A DNA stretch of 64,000 bases from JASHPR01 sp963729365. Its GTDB lineage: Bacteria > Actinomycetota > Actinomycetes > Streptosporangiales > Streptosporangiaceae. Location: positions 682,001 to 746,000 of the forward strand of contig CAVSNQ010000017.1 in NCBI GenBank assembly GCA_963729365.1, given 5' to 3'. Below the pieces are notes generated by a model, which was not told where the DNA came from, ran no database searches, and was given only the letters and a program-made list of their open reading frames with translations. The position numbers were made by a program, and so were the translations under genes. This document shows, piece by piece, positions 8,534-17,813 of this stretch. Each line of letters opens with the position of its first letter. Within the stretch, counting starts at the first letter, position 1.

Positions 8534-11500
8534 CCGCCCCGGCCATTCCCGGGCCCCCCGCTCGTCCTGCCCACCCCGCTGATCCCGCCGAGGCTGCTCG
8601 CTACCAGCCGGACGCCGGGGACACGCGCCCGGAGCCCGAGCCCGACGCGGGCCGCCCGCGGCGGTGGTCCGCTGCGAGCTGGCGCTGGTTCCTGCTGGTC
8701 TGGCTGGTCGCCCTGATCGTGCTGGCCGCGAACGACCCGGGCCGGATGATCTTCGACACCAAGCTCGGCGTTGACATCAACGCGGCCGAGTTCATCGAGC
8801 GCCTATGGCCGCTGTGGAATCCGCGCGAGTGGTTCGGCACGCTGCAGAACCAGTACATCGGCTACGCGATCCCGACGGCCCCGTTCTTCCTGCTCGGGCA
8901 GGCGCTGCAGGTGCCCGTGTGGGTGATCGAGCGGCTATGGCTCTCGCTGCTGATCGCCACCGGGTTCTGGGGCATGACCAGGCTCGCCACCACGCTGCGG
9001 ATCGGCTCCGACGCCTCCCGGCTGCTGGCCGGCATCGTGTTCGTACTGTGGCCGACGTTCACGATCGTGATCGGGTCCACGTCGGCCGCGGCCCTGCCGG
9101 GCCTGCTCGTGCCGTGGGCCGTGCTGCCCCTGGCCACCGCGTTGCAGGGGCGCCGATCCGTCCTCACCGGCTGCGCTCGCTCTGGCCTAGCCATCGCGCT
9201 GATGGGCGGCGTGAACGCGGTGTCCACGATCTGCGCGCTGGTGGTGCCCGCGCTGTACCTCCTGACGCACACGCGCGGCAGGCAGCGGGTCAAGATCTGC
9301 CTGCTGTGGGGGACGGCGGTGGCCGCCGCGACCGCGTGGTGGGCCGTTCCGCTGCTGCTGCAGGGTCGCTACTCGTTCAACTTCCTGCCGTACGTCGAGC
9401 AGGCCGACACCACCACCAAGACGATGTCGGCCGACGCGTTCCTGCGCGGCACCGGCAACTGGACCGCGTACCTCGACCTCGGCACCCCGTGGCTGTCGGC
9501 GGGCTGGGCGATGGTGGCCAACCCGGCCACGATCGCCGCGTCGGCGGTCGCGGCGGCCGGCGGCCTGGCCGGCCTGGCCCGGCGCGACATGCCCGAGCAG
9601 CTGTGGCTGCGGCTGTGCGTCGGCCTCGCGACGGCGGCCGCCGTGGCCGGCTACGCCGGCGCGTTCGGCGGGCCGCTGCACGGGCTCATCCAGAGCGAGC
9701 TCAACGGCACGCTCGCCCCGTTCCGCAACGTCAGCAAGCTGGAGCCGGTCGTCGCGCTGGCCCTCGCGCTCGGCATCGCGCACGCGTACGGTGGCGCCAG
9801 CCGCCGTGCCCTGCCTGCGCCGAAGGGATCCCCGCACATGGCGGCGGGGACACTGCTGGCGCCGGTGACCGCGTTGTGCCTGGCTGGCCTTGCGCTGCCG
9901 TACCTGACGGGCCAGATCCTGCAGCCCGGCTCGTTCACCAGCGTGCCCCGGTACTGGTACCAGGTGGCCGACTTCCTCGCCGCTCGCTCGCCGGACCAGA
10001 CGGCGCTTGTCGTGCCGGGCGACAGCCACGGAGTCTATCTCTGGGGCGATCCGATCGATGAGCCGCTCGAGCCGCTGGCCAGCTCGCCCTGGGTGGAGCG
10101 CAGCCTGGTCCCGTACGGTGGCGCGGGATCACAGGTCTTCCTCGACACCGCGGAGACCGCGATCGAGTCCGGTCAGCGCGTCCCCGGGCTGGCCGCGTTC
10201 CTGGCCCGGGCCGGCGTCCGGTACGTGGTCGTGCGCAACGACCTCAGCCAGGACCAGCTGGGATACACACCGCCGCAGACCGTGCTGCAGACGCTGACCT
10301 TGTCCGGGTTCAGCCGGGTCGCCTCGTTCGGCCCGCTGATCACCGGCGGTCAGACCAATCCGGGGGCGGCCCACCAGGTCCAGGCCTACCTGCCGCGGTA
10401 CCCGGCCGTCGAGGTGTTCCAGGCGGCCAGCGCCGCCCAGCGGCCGTCCTCGCCGGCCGTCGCGCTGCCGGTCAGCGACACCGAGCTGGTCAGCGGCGGC
10501 CCGGACTCGCTGCTGCAGCTCACCGGGCAGGGCCTGCTCGGCGATCAGGCCGCGGTCATCGCCGGCGACAAGCTGGCCGGCCTGCCGGCGCTGTGGGCGG
10601 TGACCGACGGCCAGCGCCGGCAGGACACCGCGTTCGGGCTGATCAACACCAACACGTCGGTCACCTACACCGCCACCGAGACCAACCCCGTCGATGACCC
10701 GCTCGGCGGGGCCGGGGGCCCGCCGCGCCAGATCCTTCCGGTGCCGGCCGCCGGCCACCAGACTGTCGCCGTGCTGTCCGGCGCGGCCAGCGTCACGGCG
10801 TCCTCGTACGGTTCCTGGCTGACCTACCAGCCGCAGTACGACCCGGTCAACGCCTTCGACGGGAACAGCGCCACCGCATGGGCGGAAGGCAACCCGGACA
10901 CGCCCGTCGGCCAGTGGATCCAGATCACCTTCGACCGCACGCTCGACCTGCCGGCCAGCATCGGCGTCCAGCTCCTCGACGACGGCTTCAGCCGGTCCAT
11001 TGCTAACCAGCTCACGGTCAGCACCGCGGCCGGCAACGTCAGCACGGCCACAACGCCGACCAACGCCGTCCAGCAGCTGGGCGTGCGGCCGGGCCCGACC
11101 AGGTGGCTGCGGATCACGATCACCGGGGCGAACAACGTCATCCCGGGCAATCCCGGCGCTGGCCTCAGGGACGTGCTGATCCCTGGCGTCCGGGTGACCC
11201 GCTACCTGGAGCCGGCTGAAGACAGCGCGGCGGGCAAGTCGGCGCCGGCCGTGGCGTTCTCCTTCCACCAGTCGGCGCCCGCCCCGGCCGGCGTGGCCGA
11301 CCGCGCCGCGACCGTGCCGCTCGCCCGGATCTTCACCCTGCCCGTGCCGCTGCGGCTCGGGGTGACGGCGTCGGCCGTCGCCCAGCCGAGCGCGGCGCTC
11401 GACACCCTGCTGGGCACGCTCGCGCGGCCGGGCAAATCGGCCCTGCTGGTGAGCGCCAGCTCCACCTGGGGCGACCTGCCGGAGTTCGGGCCGGACAACC

Positions 11501-13167
11501 TGTTTAACCAGGGCGCCGTGCCGTGGATATCCGGGTCGTCGAATCCCGTCATCAGCCTGAGCTGGCACCGTGCCCGGCGGATCTCCGAAATCGTGGTCCA
11601 GCCCGCTTACGGTTTCGCCGCCGCGCCGACAAAGATCAAGGTCACCAGCTTCTTCGGCACCCGGGAGGCCACGATCGGCCTGGGCGGCGTGGCCAAACTG
11701 ACGCCGCCGCTGACCACCAACCAGCTCGACGTGAGCTTTCCCGGCTGGGCCGCCAACGCGCAGCCGGGGACGTCGTCGGGGCAGCCCGTACTCGGGCTGG
11801 CCAAGCTGACGATCCCGGCGCTGGCCGCGCTGCACGTCGCCGCGCTCGATCCCAGGGCCGGCTTCAGCCTGGCCTGCGGCAGCGGACCGGTCATCAGCGT
11901 GGACTCACGCGACCTCGCGACCGCCCTCAGCGGCACCCTCGGGGAGCTGGCCGGTGGTCTGCCGGTCGACGTGCGGCTGTGCACCCCAGGTTCCTCGGTC
12001 ACCCTCGGCAGCGGCCAGCACCGGCTGTACGTGGCACCCGGGCTGTTCACGACCACCGACGTGGCGCTGCGGTCGGCTGCGTCCGCCCCCCCGCCCACCT
12101 CCTCTTTCCCTTCCCCCTCCGCTGCCGCGCCCGCCCGCGCGCTGCGCGTGCTCAGCTGGCAGCCGGACAGCCGCGTCGTGCGAATCGGCCCGGGGCGGGA
12201 GACCTACGTCGAGGTGCACCAGAACGCGAACCCCGGCTGGGAGGCCACGCTCGACGGGCACCGGCTGGCGTCGGCGACGCTGGACGGCTGGCAGCAGGGC
12301 TTCATCGTGCCGTCTGGCGCCGGCGGCGTGATCACCATGACGTTCGCGCCGGCGACCTGGTACCACATCGGCCTCGCGCTGGCCGCCCTGGCCTTCATCG
12401 GCCTGGTCGCGGTCGCCGCGGGATGGCGGCGGTGGATGTCCTACGTGATCCCCGCGGCCTTCTTCGCCGTCCTGGAGACCGGCACGATCCTGCTGCTGAG
12501 CGGGACGCGCCTGGCCGCGGTCTGGGAACCGCTCGAGGTCCTGAGCCTGCTCGCCGTCGCCGTGGTCGGCCTGGCCTACGTCCGGTTCCGCCATCAGCCC
12601 GGCCGGGTGGCGCCCGCCGCGCCCGACGCGCAGGACGCGCACGACGCGCACGACGCGCACGACGCGCACGACGCGATCATGCCGGGCCGCCCCGGCGAGG
12701 CGGCCCGGAAGTGGAGGGCGAAGGGGAAGTGGACGGGGAAGGGGAGGTGGGCCAGGGGCCGGGCGGGCGGCATCCTCCGTTGGCTGCGGCCCTGGACCGG
12801 CCCGGCGGCGGTCGCCGTCCTCATCCTGCTCGTCGGCGGGCCCGTGGTGCTGGCCGTGCCGGTGCTCGCGGTCGTCGCTGCGGTCCGGCCGCGGTGGCTT
12901 CCCGTGGTCAGCCTCGCGGCGATGCTGGCCGCCGGGCTCATCGCCGCCACCGCGGCCGCCCCGGCCACGCTCGGCGGCGGCGCGTTCGGGCCGGCCGGCC
13001 AGGCCTGCGCGCTGCTGGCGCTGGCCGCCGCCCTGTACCCGGCCACCGCCGCGCAGACGGCCGACCGGAGCTGGCGGCAGGCCCGCCCGCTGCCGGGCCG
13101 GGGCACCAGATCGAAGCTTGCCGCAAGCGACCGGCGCCAGCCGCTCAGCATCGGCGGCCGGCGGTGA
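8530..13167 (+). CDS. aftD: Alpha-(1->3)-arabinofuranosyltransferase AftD-like (DUF3367), 1545 aa
   Basis: A very long polytopic protein of the GT-C superfamily. The N-terminal half has about ten membrane helices, and the first extracytoplasmic loop reads FDTKLGVDINAAEFIERLWPLW, the conserved Asp/Lys-containing loop of the DUF3367 family. Two discoidin (F5/8 type C) carbohydrate-binding modules follow, around residues 760-890 (DPVNAFDGNSATAWAEG) and 980-1090 (FGPDNLFNQG). C-terminal helices come last. AftD transfers arabinofuranose from decaprenyl-phospho-arabinose onto cell-wall arabinans. I chose GTG 8530 because it overlaps the stop of the upstream methyltransferase; the longer frame to 8452 duplicates that gene's sequence. 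The C-terminal cytoplasmic linker contains a Asp-Ala-His repeat and a Lys/Arg/Trp-rich stretch (12700-12770). Presence implies an arabinan-containing envelope. Confidence 0.88.
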   Translation: MTAPAIPGPPARPAHPADPAEAARYQPDAGDTRPEPEPDAGRPRRWSAASWRWFLLVWLVALIVLAANDPGRMIFDTKLGVDINAAEFIERLWPLWNPREWFGTLQNQYIGYAIPTAPFFLLGQALQVPVWVIERLWLSLLIATGFWGMTRLATTLRIGSDASRLLAGIVFVLWPTFTIVIGSTSAAALPGLLVPWAVLPLATALQGRRSVLTGCARSGLAIALMGGVNAVSTICALVVPALYLLTHTRGRQRVKICLLWGTAVAAATAWWAVPLLLQGRYSFNFLPYVEQADTTTKTMSADAFLRGTGNWTAYLDLGTPWLSAGWAMVANPATIAASAVAAAGGLAGLARRDMPEQLWLRLCVGLATAAAVAGYAGAFGGPLHGLIQSELNGTLAPFRNVSKLEPVVALALALGIAHAYGGASRRALPAPKGSPHMAAGTLLAPVTALCLAGLALPYLTGQILQPGSFTSVPRYWYQVADFLAARSPDQTALVVPGDSHGVYLWGDPIDEPLEPLASSPWVERSLVPYGGAGSQVFLDTAETAIESGQRVPGLAAFLARAGVRYVVVRNDLSQDQLGYTPPQTVLQTLTLSGFSRVASFGPLITGGQTNPGAAHQVQAYLPRYPAVEVFQAASAAQRPSSPAVALPVSDTELVSGGPDSLLQLTGQGLLGDQAAVIAGDKLAGLPALWAVTDGQRRQDTAFGLINTNTSVTYTATETNPVDDPLGGAGGPPRQILPVPAAGHQTVAVLSGAASVTASSYGSWLTYQPQYDPVNAFDGNSATAWAEGNPDTPVGQWIQITFDRTLDLPASIGVQLLDDGFSRSIANQLTVSTAAGNVSTATTPTNAVQQLGVRPGPTRWLRITITGANNVIPGNPGAGLRDVLIPGVRVTRYLEPAEDSAAGKSAPAVAFSFHQSAPAPAGVADRAATVPLARIFTLPVPLRLGVTASAVAQPSAALDTLLGTLARPGKSALLVSASSTWGDLPEFGPDNLFNQGAVPWISGSSNPVISLSWHRARRISEIVVQPAYGFAAAPTKIKVTSFFGTREATIGLGGVAKLTPPLTTNQLDVSFPGWAANAQPGTSSGQPVLGLAKLTIPALAALHVAALDPRAGFSLACGSGPVISVDSRDLATALSGTLGELAGGLPVDVRLCTPGSSVTLGSGQHRLYVAPGLFTTTDVALRSAASAPPPTSSFPSPSAAAPARALRVLSWQPDSRVVRIGPGRETYVEVHQNANPGWEATLDGHRLASATLDGWQQGFIVPSGAGGVITMTFAPATWYHIGLALAALAFIGLVAVAAGWRRWMSYVIPAAFFAVLETGTILLLSGTRLAAVWEPLEVLSLLAVAVVGLAYVRFRHQPGRVAPAAPDAQDAHDAHDAHDAHDAIMPGRPGEAARKWRAKGKWTGKGRWARGRAGGILRWLRPWTGPAAVAVLILLVGGPVVLAVPVLAVVAAVRPRWLPVVSLAAMLAAGLIAATAAAPATLGGGAFGPAGQACALLALAAALYPATAAQTADRSWRQARPLPGRGTRSKLAASDRRQPLSIGGRR
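12625..12678. repeat. Six 9-bp units (GACGCGCAC) coding for an Asp-Ala-His repeat
   Basis: Four perfect copies at 12634-12669 are flanked by one near copy on each side. Inside aftD they encode repeated Asp-Ala-His tripeptides in a linker between transmembrane segments near the C-terminus. The repeat keeps frame, so copy number can vary without breaking the gene. A short His/Asp-rich stretch could bind divalent metal, but that is speculation. Confidence 0.9.
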
Positions 13168-14585
13168 CTCCCGCGGCGCGCGGTACCCGGCCCGCGGCCG
13201 GGCCGGGTCCGGGGGCGGTCCAGGCCGACTCTGGGGCGTCGGCGTACCGGCCGGTCTTGCGGCGAGCGCCCTTCGGCATCGCGGACGAACTGAGCTGTTA
13301 CTACGACGCTCCGGCCGAGCCATGCAACGTGCACGTCGAGGTGCGGGTGCCGGGGCACCTGGACTCCCGCGCGCTGCGCGACGCCACGGCGGCGGCGCTG
13401 GCGGCCCAGCCGCGCGCGCTGGTCCGCCGGGCGCCGGGGGCGTGGTGGCGGCGATACGCGTGGGAAGCGCCGGCGCAGCCGGACTGCGATCCGGTCACGA
13501 CCGCTGCCTGGGCCGACGAGGGCGAGCTCGCGCGGGTGCGGGCGCGGTTTCTGTCCGCCGCGCCGCCGCTGCGCAGCTCGCCCCCGCTGCGCATCCTGCT
13601 CGCGGCCGGTCCCGGTGAGGACCGGGTCATCCTCAACACGCACCACGCGGCGCTGGATGGCCTGTCAAGTCTCGAACTGCTGCGCAGCGTCGCACGGCAC
13701 TACCCGGGCGGGGCGGCCGAAGACCTTCCGGCGGGTGACCCGGGCGCGCCCCGCGTGCTCCCGCACGCCCGGCCGCCAGGTGAAGCGGGAAGGGAAGGTG
13801 GGCACGGCAGTGCAGGGGGAAGGGGGGGTGGGCGGGAGGGACGTGCCGCCCGGATCGCCGCCGACCGGCCGCCGGGCCGCGCCGCCGCCCTGCCGGGCTA
13901 CGGGTTCCTGCTGCTGCCCGGCCGGCCGGTGCCCGCCGGGCGCCGCGTCGGTGGCGGCACCGTGAACGACCTGCTGATCGCGGGGCTGGTCGTGGCCATC
14001 GGCCGGTGGAACGCCGCGCACGGGCGGCCGTCGGGCCGGATCCGGATCAGCATGCCGGTCAACTCCAGGCCGCAGGGGCAAGCCGGAGCCGCGGGCAACC
14101 TGTCCCGGCTGGCCGCCGTTTCGGTGCCGGTGCCGGTGCCGTCTGGCGGCCGCGACCTCGCCGAGCTGGTCGCGGACGTGGCCGCGCAGACCCGCGTGGC
14201 CAAGCAGCAGGCCGGGCCGCAGGTCGATCCGGTCAGCCGGGCGCTGGCCGCGGCGTGGTGCCCCCCGGCGGTGAAGCGCGGGGTGCTCCGGCTGGCCCTG
14301 CGCACGGCCGGGCCGCTGGTCTGTGACACGTCCCTGGTCTCCAACCTCGGCGTGGTCGGCCCGCCCCGTTTCGGCGCCGCGGCGGTGACCGGGATGTGGT
14401 TCTCGACGTCCGCGCACATGCCGCGCGGTCTCTCGGTCGGCGCGGTCACGGTCGGCGGGCGGCTCCACCTGTGCCTGCGGTACCGGCGTGCCTTGTTCAG
14501 CGAGCCGTCGGCGGCCCGATTCGCCGACCTGTACGCGACGGCGCTCACAACTCTCACGAGCCAGGGAGGCGCCGGTGACCGGTAG
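13164..14585 (+). CDS. Condensation-domain-type acyltransferase
   Basis: The 473-residue protein resembles the CoA-dependent acyltransferase fold shared by condensation domains, PapA and wax-ester synthases. The active-site HHxxxDG motif is present as NTHHAALDGLSSLELL, and there is a downstream GTVNDLLIAGLVVAIGRW segment and a DTSLVSNLGVV motif typical of the second half-domain. It would transfer an acyl group to a hydroxyl or amine. A Gly/Arg/Glu-rich insert of about 40 residues (bases 13780-13880, long G runs) separates the halves. GTG 13164 overlaps the aftD stop, so the gene is coupled to aftD, which suggests acylation of the same envelope glycan. The gene overlaps the next one by 11 bases. 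Confidence 0.78.
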   Translation: MTPAARGTRPAAGPGPGAVQADSGASAYRPVLRRAPFGIADELSCYYDAPAEPCNVHVEVRVPGHLDSRALRDATAAALAAQPRALVRRAPGAWWRRYAWEAPAQPDCDPVTTAAWADEGELARVRARFLSAAPPLRSSPPLRILLAAGPGEDRVILNTHHAALDGLSSLELLRSVARHYPGGAAEDLPAGDPGAPRVLPHARPPGEAGREGGHGSAGGRGGGREGRAARIAADRPPGRAAALPGYGFLLLPGRPVPAGRRVGGGTVNDLLIAGLVVAIGRWNAAHGRPSGRIRISMPVNSRPQGQAGAAGNLSRLAAVSVPVPVPSGGRDLAELVADVAAQTRVAKQQAGPQVDPVSRALAAAWCPPAVKRGVLRLALRTAGPLVCDTSLVSNLGVVGPPRFGAAAVTGMWFSTSAHMPRGLSVGAVTVGGRLHLCLRYRRALFSEPSAARFADLYATALTTLTSQGGAGDR

Positions 14586-15780
14586 CACGGACGTGGGTCT
14601 TGGGCTGGCCCTGCTGTCCACCACGGCCTACAACTACGGCCTGATCGTGGAGAAGCAAGCGCTTGGGCAACTCCCGGCCATCGGCGCCGGGCGGATCGTG
14701 TCGTTCGTGACGAGCCTGGCCACGTCGCCGCGGTGGCTGGCCGGGTTCACGCTGATGCTGTTCGGGCTGGCGTTCCAGGTCCTCGCGCTGATCTTCGCGC
14801 CGGTGACCCTGGTCCAGCCGGTGATCGCCAGCGGCGTGGCGGTCGTGCTCGTGCTGTCCCGGCTGGTGCTCCACGAGCGTCTTGGCCGCCTGCAGTACGC
14901 GTGCGTGGCGGTCATGGCGCTGTCGGTGGTGCTGCTGGCGCTGTCGGCCGACGGCGCCCCGGCGCAGGTAGGCCACCAGGTCAGCGGGGTGCAGCTGGCG
15001 GTCATCGCGACCGCGTCCTGCCTGCTCGCGCTCGCTGCCGCGGTCAGCGCGCTGCGGGCGAGCGGGCGCCGGCACGGGCAGCCGGGCAGCGGCGTGTCCT
15101 TCGGCATCGCCACCGGGCTGCTTTACGGCGTGGCCGCGCTGGCCATCAAGGGGGTGTCCGGCACGCTGCTGCACGGCCGCGGCATCGGCGGCACCGCGCT
15201 CGCGCTGCTGTCGTCGCCGTACCTGTACGTGATGGCCGTGTGCTCGGCAGCCGGCCTGCTGCTGTTCCAGACCGCGTTGCAGCGCTGCCGGATCTCGATC
15301 GTCGCGCCCGTGTCCAATGTGCTGGGGAGCGTCTACTTCATCGTGGTCGGCAGCTGGCTGTTCCACGAGCGGCTCCCCACCGACCCGGTGCGGCTGGCCC
15401 TTCGCATCATCGGCATCCTCATCGCCTGCGGCGTCGTGGTGCTGCTGTCGAGGCAGCCCGACATGGCAGCGCCCGCGCCGGGCGGGCCGGGCGCGGCCGC
15501 CCGGACCAGTCAAGACGAACCTGGCGCAAGGAAGGAGAGGCTCATGGCTTTCGACGAGACACTGCTTGAGATCCTGGTCTGCCCCATCGACAAGCGCGGC
15601 CTGCTGTACTTCCGCGACGAGGCGGTGCTGTACAACCCGCGGCTGCGGCGCAGCTACCCGATCGAGAACGGCATCCCGGTGCTGCTCGCGCAGCAGGCCG
15701 CGGCGGTCGCCGACGACGAGCATGCCCGGCTGCTCGAGCGCGCCCGCGGCGGTGCTGCGGTCGAAACCCTGGCCGATTAG
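14575..15780 (+). CDS. EamA/DMT-type membrane transporter fused in frame to a Trm112-like domain
   Basis: Residues 1-300 form a ten-helix EamA/DMT-type permease: GLALLSTTAYNYGLIVEKQAL, paired repeats such as IFAPVTLVQPVIASGVAVVLVLSRL, and the mirrored VAPVSNVLGSVYFIVVGSWLFHERL. Without any stop the frame runs into MAFDETLLEILVCPIDKRG, a complete Trm112/UPF0434-type small domain that is normally a separate protein. GTG 14575 follows GGGAGGC and overlaps the upstream gene. The fusion may be real, giving a membrane-anchored Trm112-like domain plus free protein from the internal start. It could also be a lost stop or a one-base error. The transporter's substrate is unknown; family members flip polyprenyl-linked sugars or export metabolites, which would fit this locus. 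Confidence 0.75.
   Translation: MTGSTDVGLGLALLSTTAYNYGLIVEKQALGQLPAIGAGRIVSFVTSLATSPRWLAGFTLMLFGLAFQVLALIFAPVTLVQPVIASGVAVVLVLSRLVLHERLGRLQYACVAVMALSVVLLALSADGAPAQVGHQVSGVQLAVIATASCLLALAAAVSALRASGRRHGQPGSGVSFGIATGLLYGVAALAIKGVSGTLLHGRGIGGTALALLSSPYLYVMAVCSAAGLLLFQTALQRCRISIVAPVSNVLGSVYFIVVGSWLFHERLPTDPVRLALRIIGILIACGVVVLLSRQPDMAAPAPGGPGAAARTSQDEPGARKERLMAFDETLLEILVCPIDKRGLLYFRDEAVLYNPRLRRSYPIENGIPVLLAQQAAAVADDEHARLLERARGGAAVETLAD
15544..15780 (+). CDS. Trm112-like (UPF0434) small protein with its own ribosome site
   Basis: An ATG at 15544 is preceded by AAGGAGAGG with three-base spacing to the start, inside the frame of the upstream transporter. The 78-residue product starts MAFDETLLEILVCPIDKRG and contains VLYNPRLRRSYPIENGIPVLL, the full length of a free-standing Trm112-like protein, usually an activator or chaperone for methyltransferases. 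Only one Cys of the metal knuckle is obvious, as is common in UPF0434 members. I list it separately because independent translation is more likely than exclusive production as a fusion. Two methyltransferases in the same cluster are possible partners. Confidence 0.7.
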   Translation: MAFDETLLEILVCPIDKRGLLYFRDEAVLYNPRLRRSYPIENGIPVLLAQQAAAVADDEHARLLERARGGAAVETLAD

Positions 15781-15781
15781 C

Positions 15782-17782
15782 TCAGTACGCGGCCGGGATC
15801 ACCAGGCCGGTCGGCGAGGGCACGATGATGCCGGCCTGCACGTCGCCGACGCACAGGCCGCGAATGGCCGGGCTTGAGATGGTGACGCTTGCCGCGCTGC
15901 CCGAGACCGGCAGGTACCCGTCGTGCAGGCCCGGGTCAATCGAGAGCTGGTGCGTGCTGCTCCCGTAGCGGATGATCATGTTCGCGCCGGCCGCCGCCGA
16001 GTCGGCCAGGTACGCGATGCGCAGCACCTGGGTGTGCGGGTCGGCCGGCCCGGGGAACGTCGCGACCACCCGGCCGCGCGAGGCTGGATGGCACTGCCGC
16101 CCGGCCGCGGGCGGCGCGCTGGTCTGGCCGTATATCGCGGCCATGCGCAGCCTGCCGTCGGCGCCGAACACCATCAGGTGATCGATCGTCCCGGCCGGCC
16201 GCGACGTCCAGCGGATCCTGGCCGCGGCCGCCGCGTCCTCCATCGGGCCGATCACCCTGGAGGTATCGGCGTACGGCCCGAACGCGCCGATCATGATCGC
16301 CGAAGGCACCGGCGAGTCGGCAATCACGGTCCCGGCCGGGGCTTCCGCCACCGCCGCCCGGGCGTTGTCGGTGTACAGCCGGGTCAGCAGGCCCGAGGTT
16401 GTGCCCTGCAGGTCCTGGATCGACCACACCGAGCCGATGATGAACGCGCCGACCAGGCCCGCCGCGGCCAGGCGGCCGGCCTGGGTCCCGGTCAGGACCG
16501 CCGCGCGCCTCCGGTTGTCCGGCTGCCCGGCTGGCGGCAGGAACGCCAGGCCAAGGCAAATGACCAGGATCGGGACCGCGTCAGACACGTACCGGGTCTG
16601 CAGCGCGAGCGCCCCGGGGCCCATGTCCATGACCCGGCCGAGCAAGACCGGGGTAACGTCGGCCGCGACCAGCCATCCGGCCAGGATCCCCCAGGCACGC
16701 CAGGCGTAGGAGCGCAGCGCGATGCTGGCGATGATGACGGCCGCGGCCACGATCAGCGCCAGACAGGCCAGCGCGGCGGGCGGCGCCGCGGAGGCGTACT
16801 GCGCGTCCTCGGTGGGGAGCCACTGCCATGGCCCGCCGATCGCGCCCGGCACGAACGTGTTCTTCAGGAGCTCCCAGGTGAATGTGAACACCCCGGCCGC
16901 GCCCGAGATCGCGGGCTGCACGGTCGAGGTGCGCAGCGCCTGCGCGAACACCACGGCGTAGACGGCCAGGATCAGCGCCTCCAGCAGCCAGGACTTCCAG
17001 TACCTGATCAGGCACCGGCCGATCGCGCGCGGCCAGGGCCCTTCCATCAGGAACCCTGAGGTGATGCCGAGCAGCAGCAGCGGCAGGATCAGCGCCTTCT
17101 CGAAGAAGAGCAGCCCGAAAACCAGCCAGGCCGCGGCCGCGACCGCGTGCCGGAAGCGGCCGGTCCTGACGTAGTGCACCTGCGCGTTCAGCGCCATGAA
17201 GACCGCTATCTGCAGCGGCAGCAGTTCGATCGCCGCCGACCACCAGCGCAGGTCCAGCATGGTCAGCGGGCAGAGCAGGTAGACCAGCAGCAGCACCAGG
17301 ATCGCCGGCCGGTCCCCGAACAGCGTCCGCAGCAGCCGGAGCGCCGCCAGGCCCGCCGCCGCCAGCATGATCACGGTGATCGCGGACGCGAACGCCCAGT
17401 TGTACAGCGCGATCCTGGCCACGACCCAGACGATCGCGTAGACCCCTGGAAACAGGTGACCTGCGCCGACAAAGGTCAGGTAACTCCAGCTGAAGGAATG
17501 GCCCAGCCCCAGCTCGAGAAAGTGGAAGTCGTCCTGCCAGAAGAAGTAGTTGCTGATGAAAAAGGACTTCCAGATCAACTGCGCGGCGATCAGGGCGAGG
17601 CCGAGGATCACGACGCCGCGGTTGCCGGCCCACGTCGCGAGCTCGGGCCAGTCGATGACGTTCGCGATCTCGCCGCGGCGGTAGGGGACCAGATGATCCT
17701 GCGGAGGACGTTCCGGGAGTCTCTCCGGGCGGCGCTCCAGTTCTCCGCCGGCCTGACTCACGTCTCCGCCGGTCTGACTCAC
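15782..17782 (-). CDS. Large polytopic membrane protein, GT-C-like
   Basis: The 666-residue protein has ~12 hydrophobic segments after a hydrophilic N-terminus, then a ~200-residue C-terminal extracytoplasmic domain. The first loop holds YFFWQDDFHFLELGLGHS; a paired Asp in the first external loop is characteristic of GT-C glycosyltransferases, so I infer a polyprenyl-phosphate-sugar transferase. No exact family is recognised. The GTG start at 17782 has no clear ribosome site and begins with an imperfect seven-residue repeat (VSQTGGD, VSQAGGE); the second GTG at 17761 is an equally possible start. The gene is convergent with the Trm112-like gene, their stops one base apart, with no room for an intrinsic terminator. 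Confidence 0.7.
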   Translation of the reverse strand: MSQTGGDVSQAGGELERRPERLPERPPQDHLVPYRRGEIANVIDWPELATWAGNRGVVILGLALIAAQLIWKSFFISNYFFWQDDFHFLELGLGHSFSWSYLTFVGAGHLFPGVYAIVWVVARIALYNWAFASAITVIMLAAAGLAALRLLRTLFGDRPAILVLLLVYLLCPLTMLDLRWWSAAIELLPLQIAVFMALNAQVHYVRTGRFRHAVAAAAWLVFGLLFFEKALILPLLLLGITSGFLMEGPWPRAIGRCLIRYWKSWLLEALILAVYAVVFAQALRTSTVQPAISGAAGVFTFTWELLKNTFVPGAIGGPWQWLPTEDAQYASAAPPAALACLALIVAAAVIIASIALRSYAWRAWGILAGWLVAADVTPVLLGRVMDMGPGALALQTRYVSDAVPILVICLGLAFLPPAGQPDNRRRAAVLTGTQAGRLAAAGLVGAFIIGSVWSIQDLQGTTSGLLTRLYTDNARAAVAEAPAGTVIADSPVPSAIMIGAFGPYADTSRVIGPMEDAAAAARIRWTSRPAGTIDHLMVFGADGRLRMAAIYGQTSAPPAAGRQCHPASRGRVVATFPGPADPHTQVLRIAYLADSAAAGANMIIRYGSSTHQLSIDPGLHDGYLPVSGSAASVTISSPAIRGLCVGDVQAGIIVPSPTGLVIPAAY

Positions 17783-17813
17783 GGCGCACAGCCTAACGGC
17801 AGGCCCGGATGAT

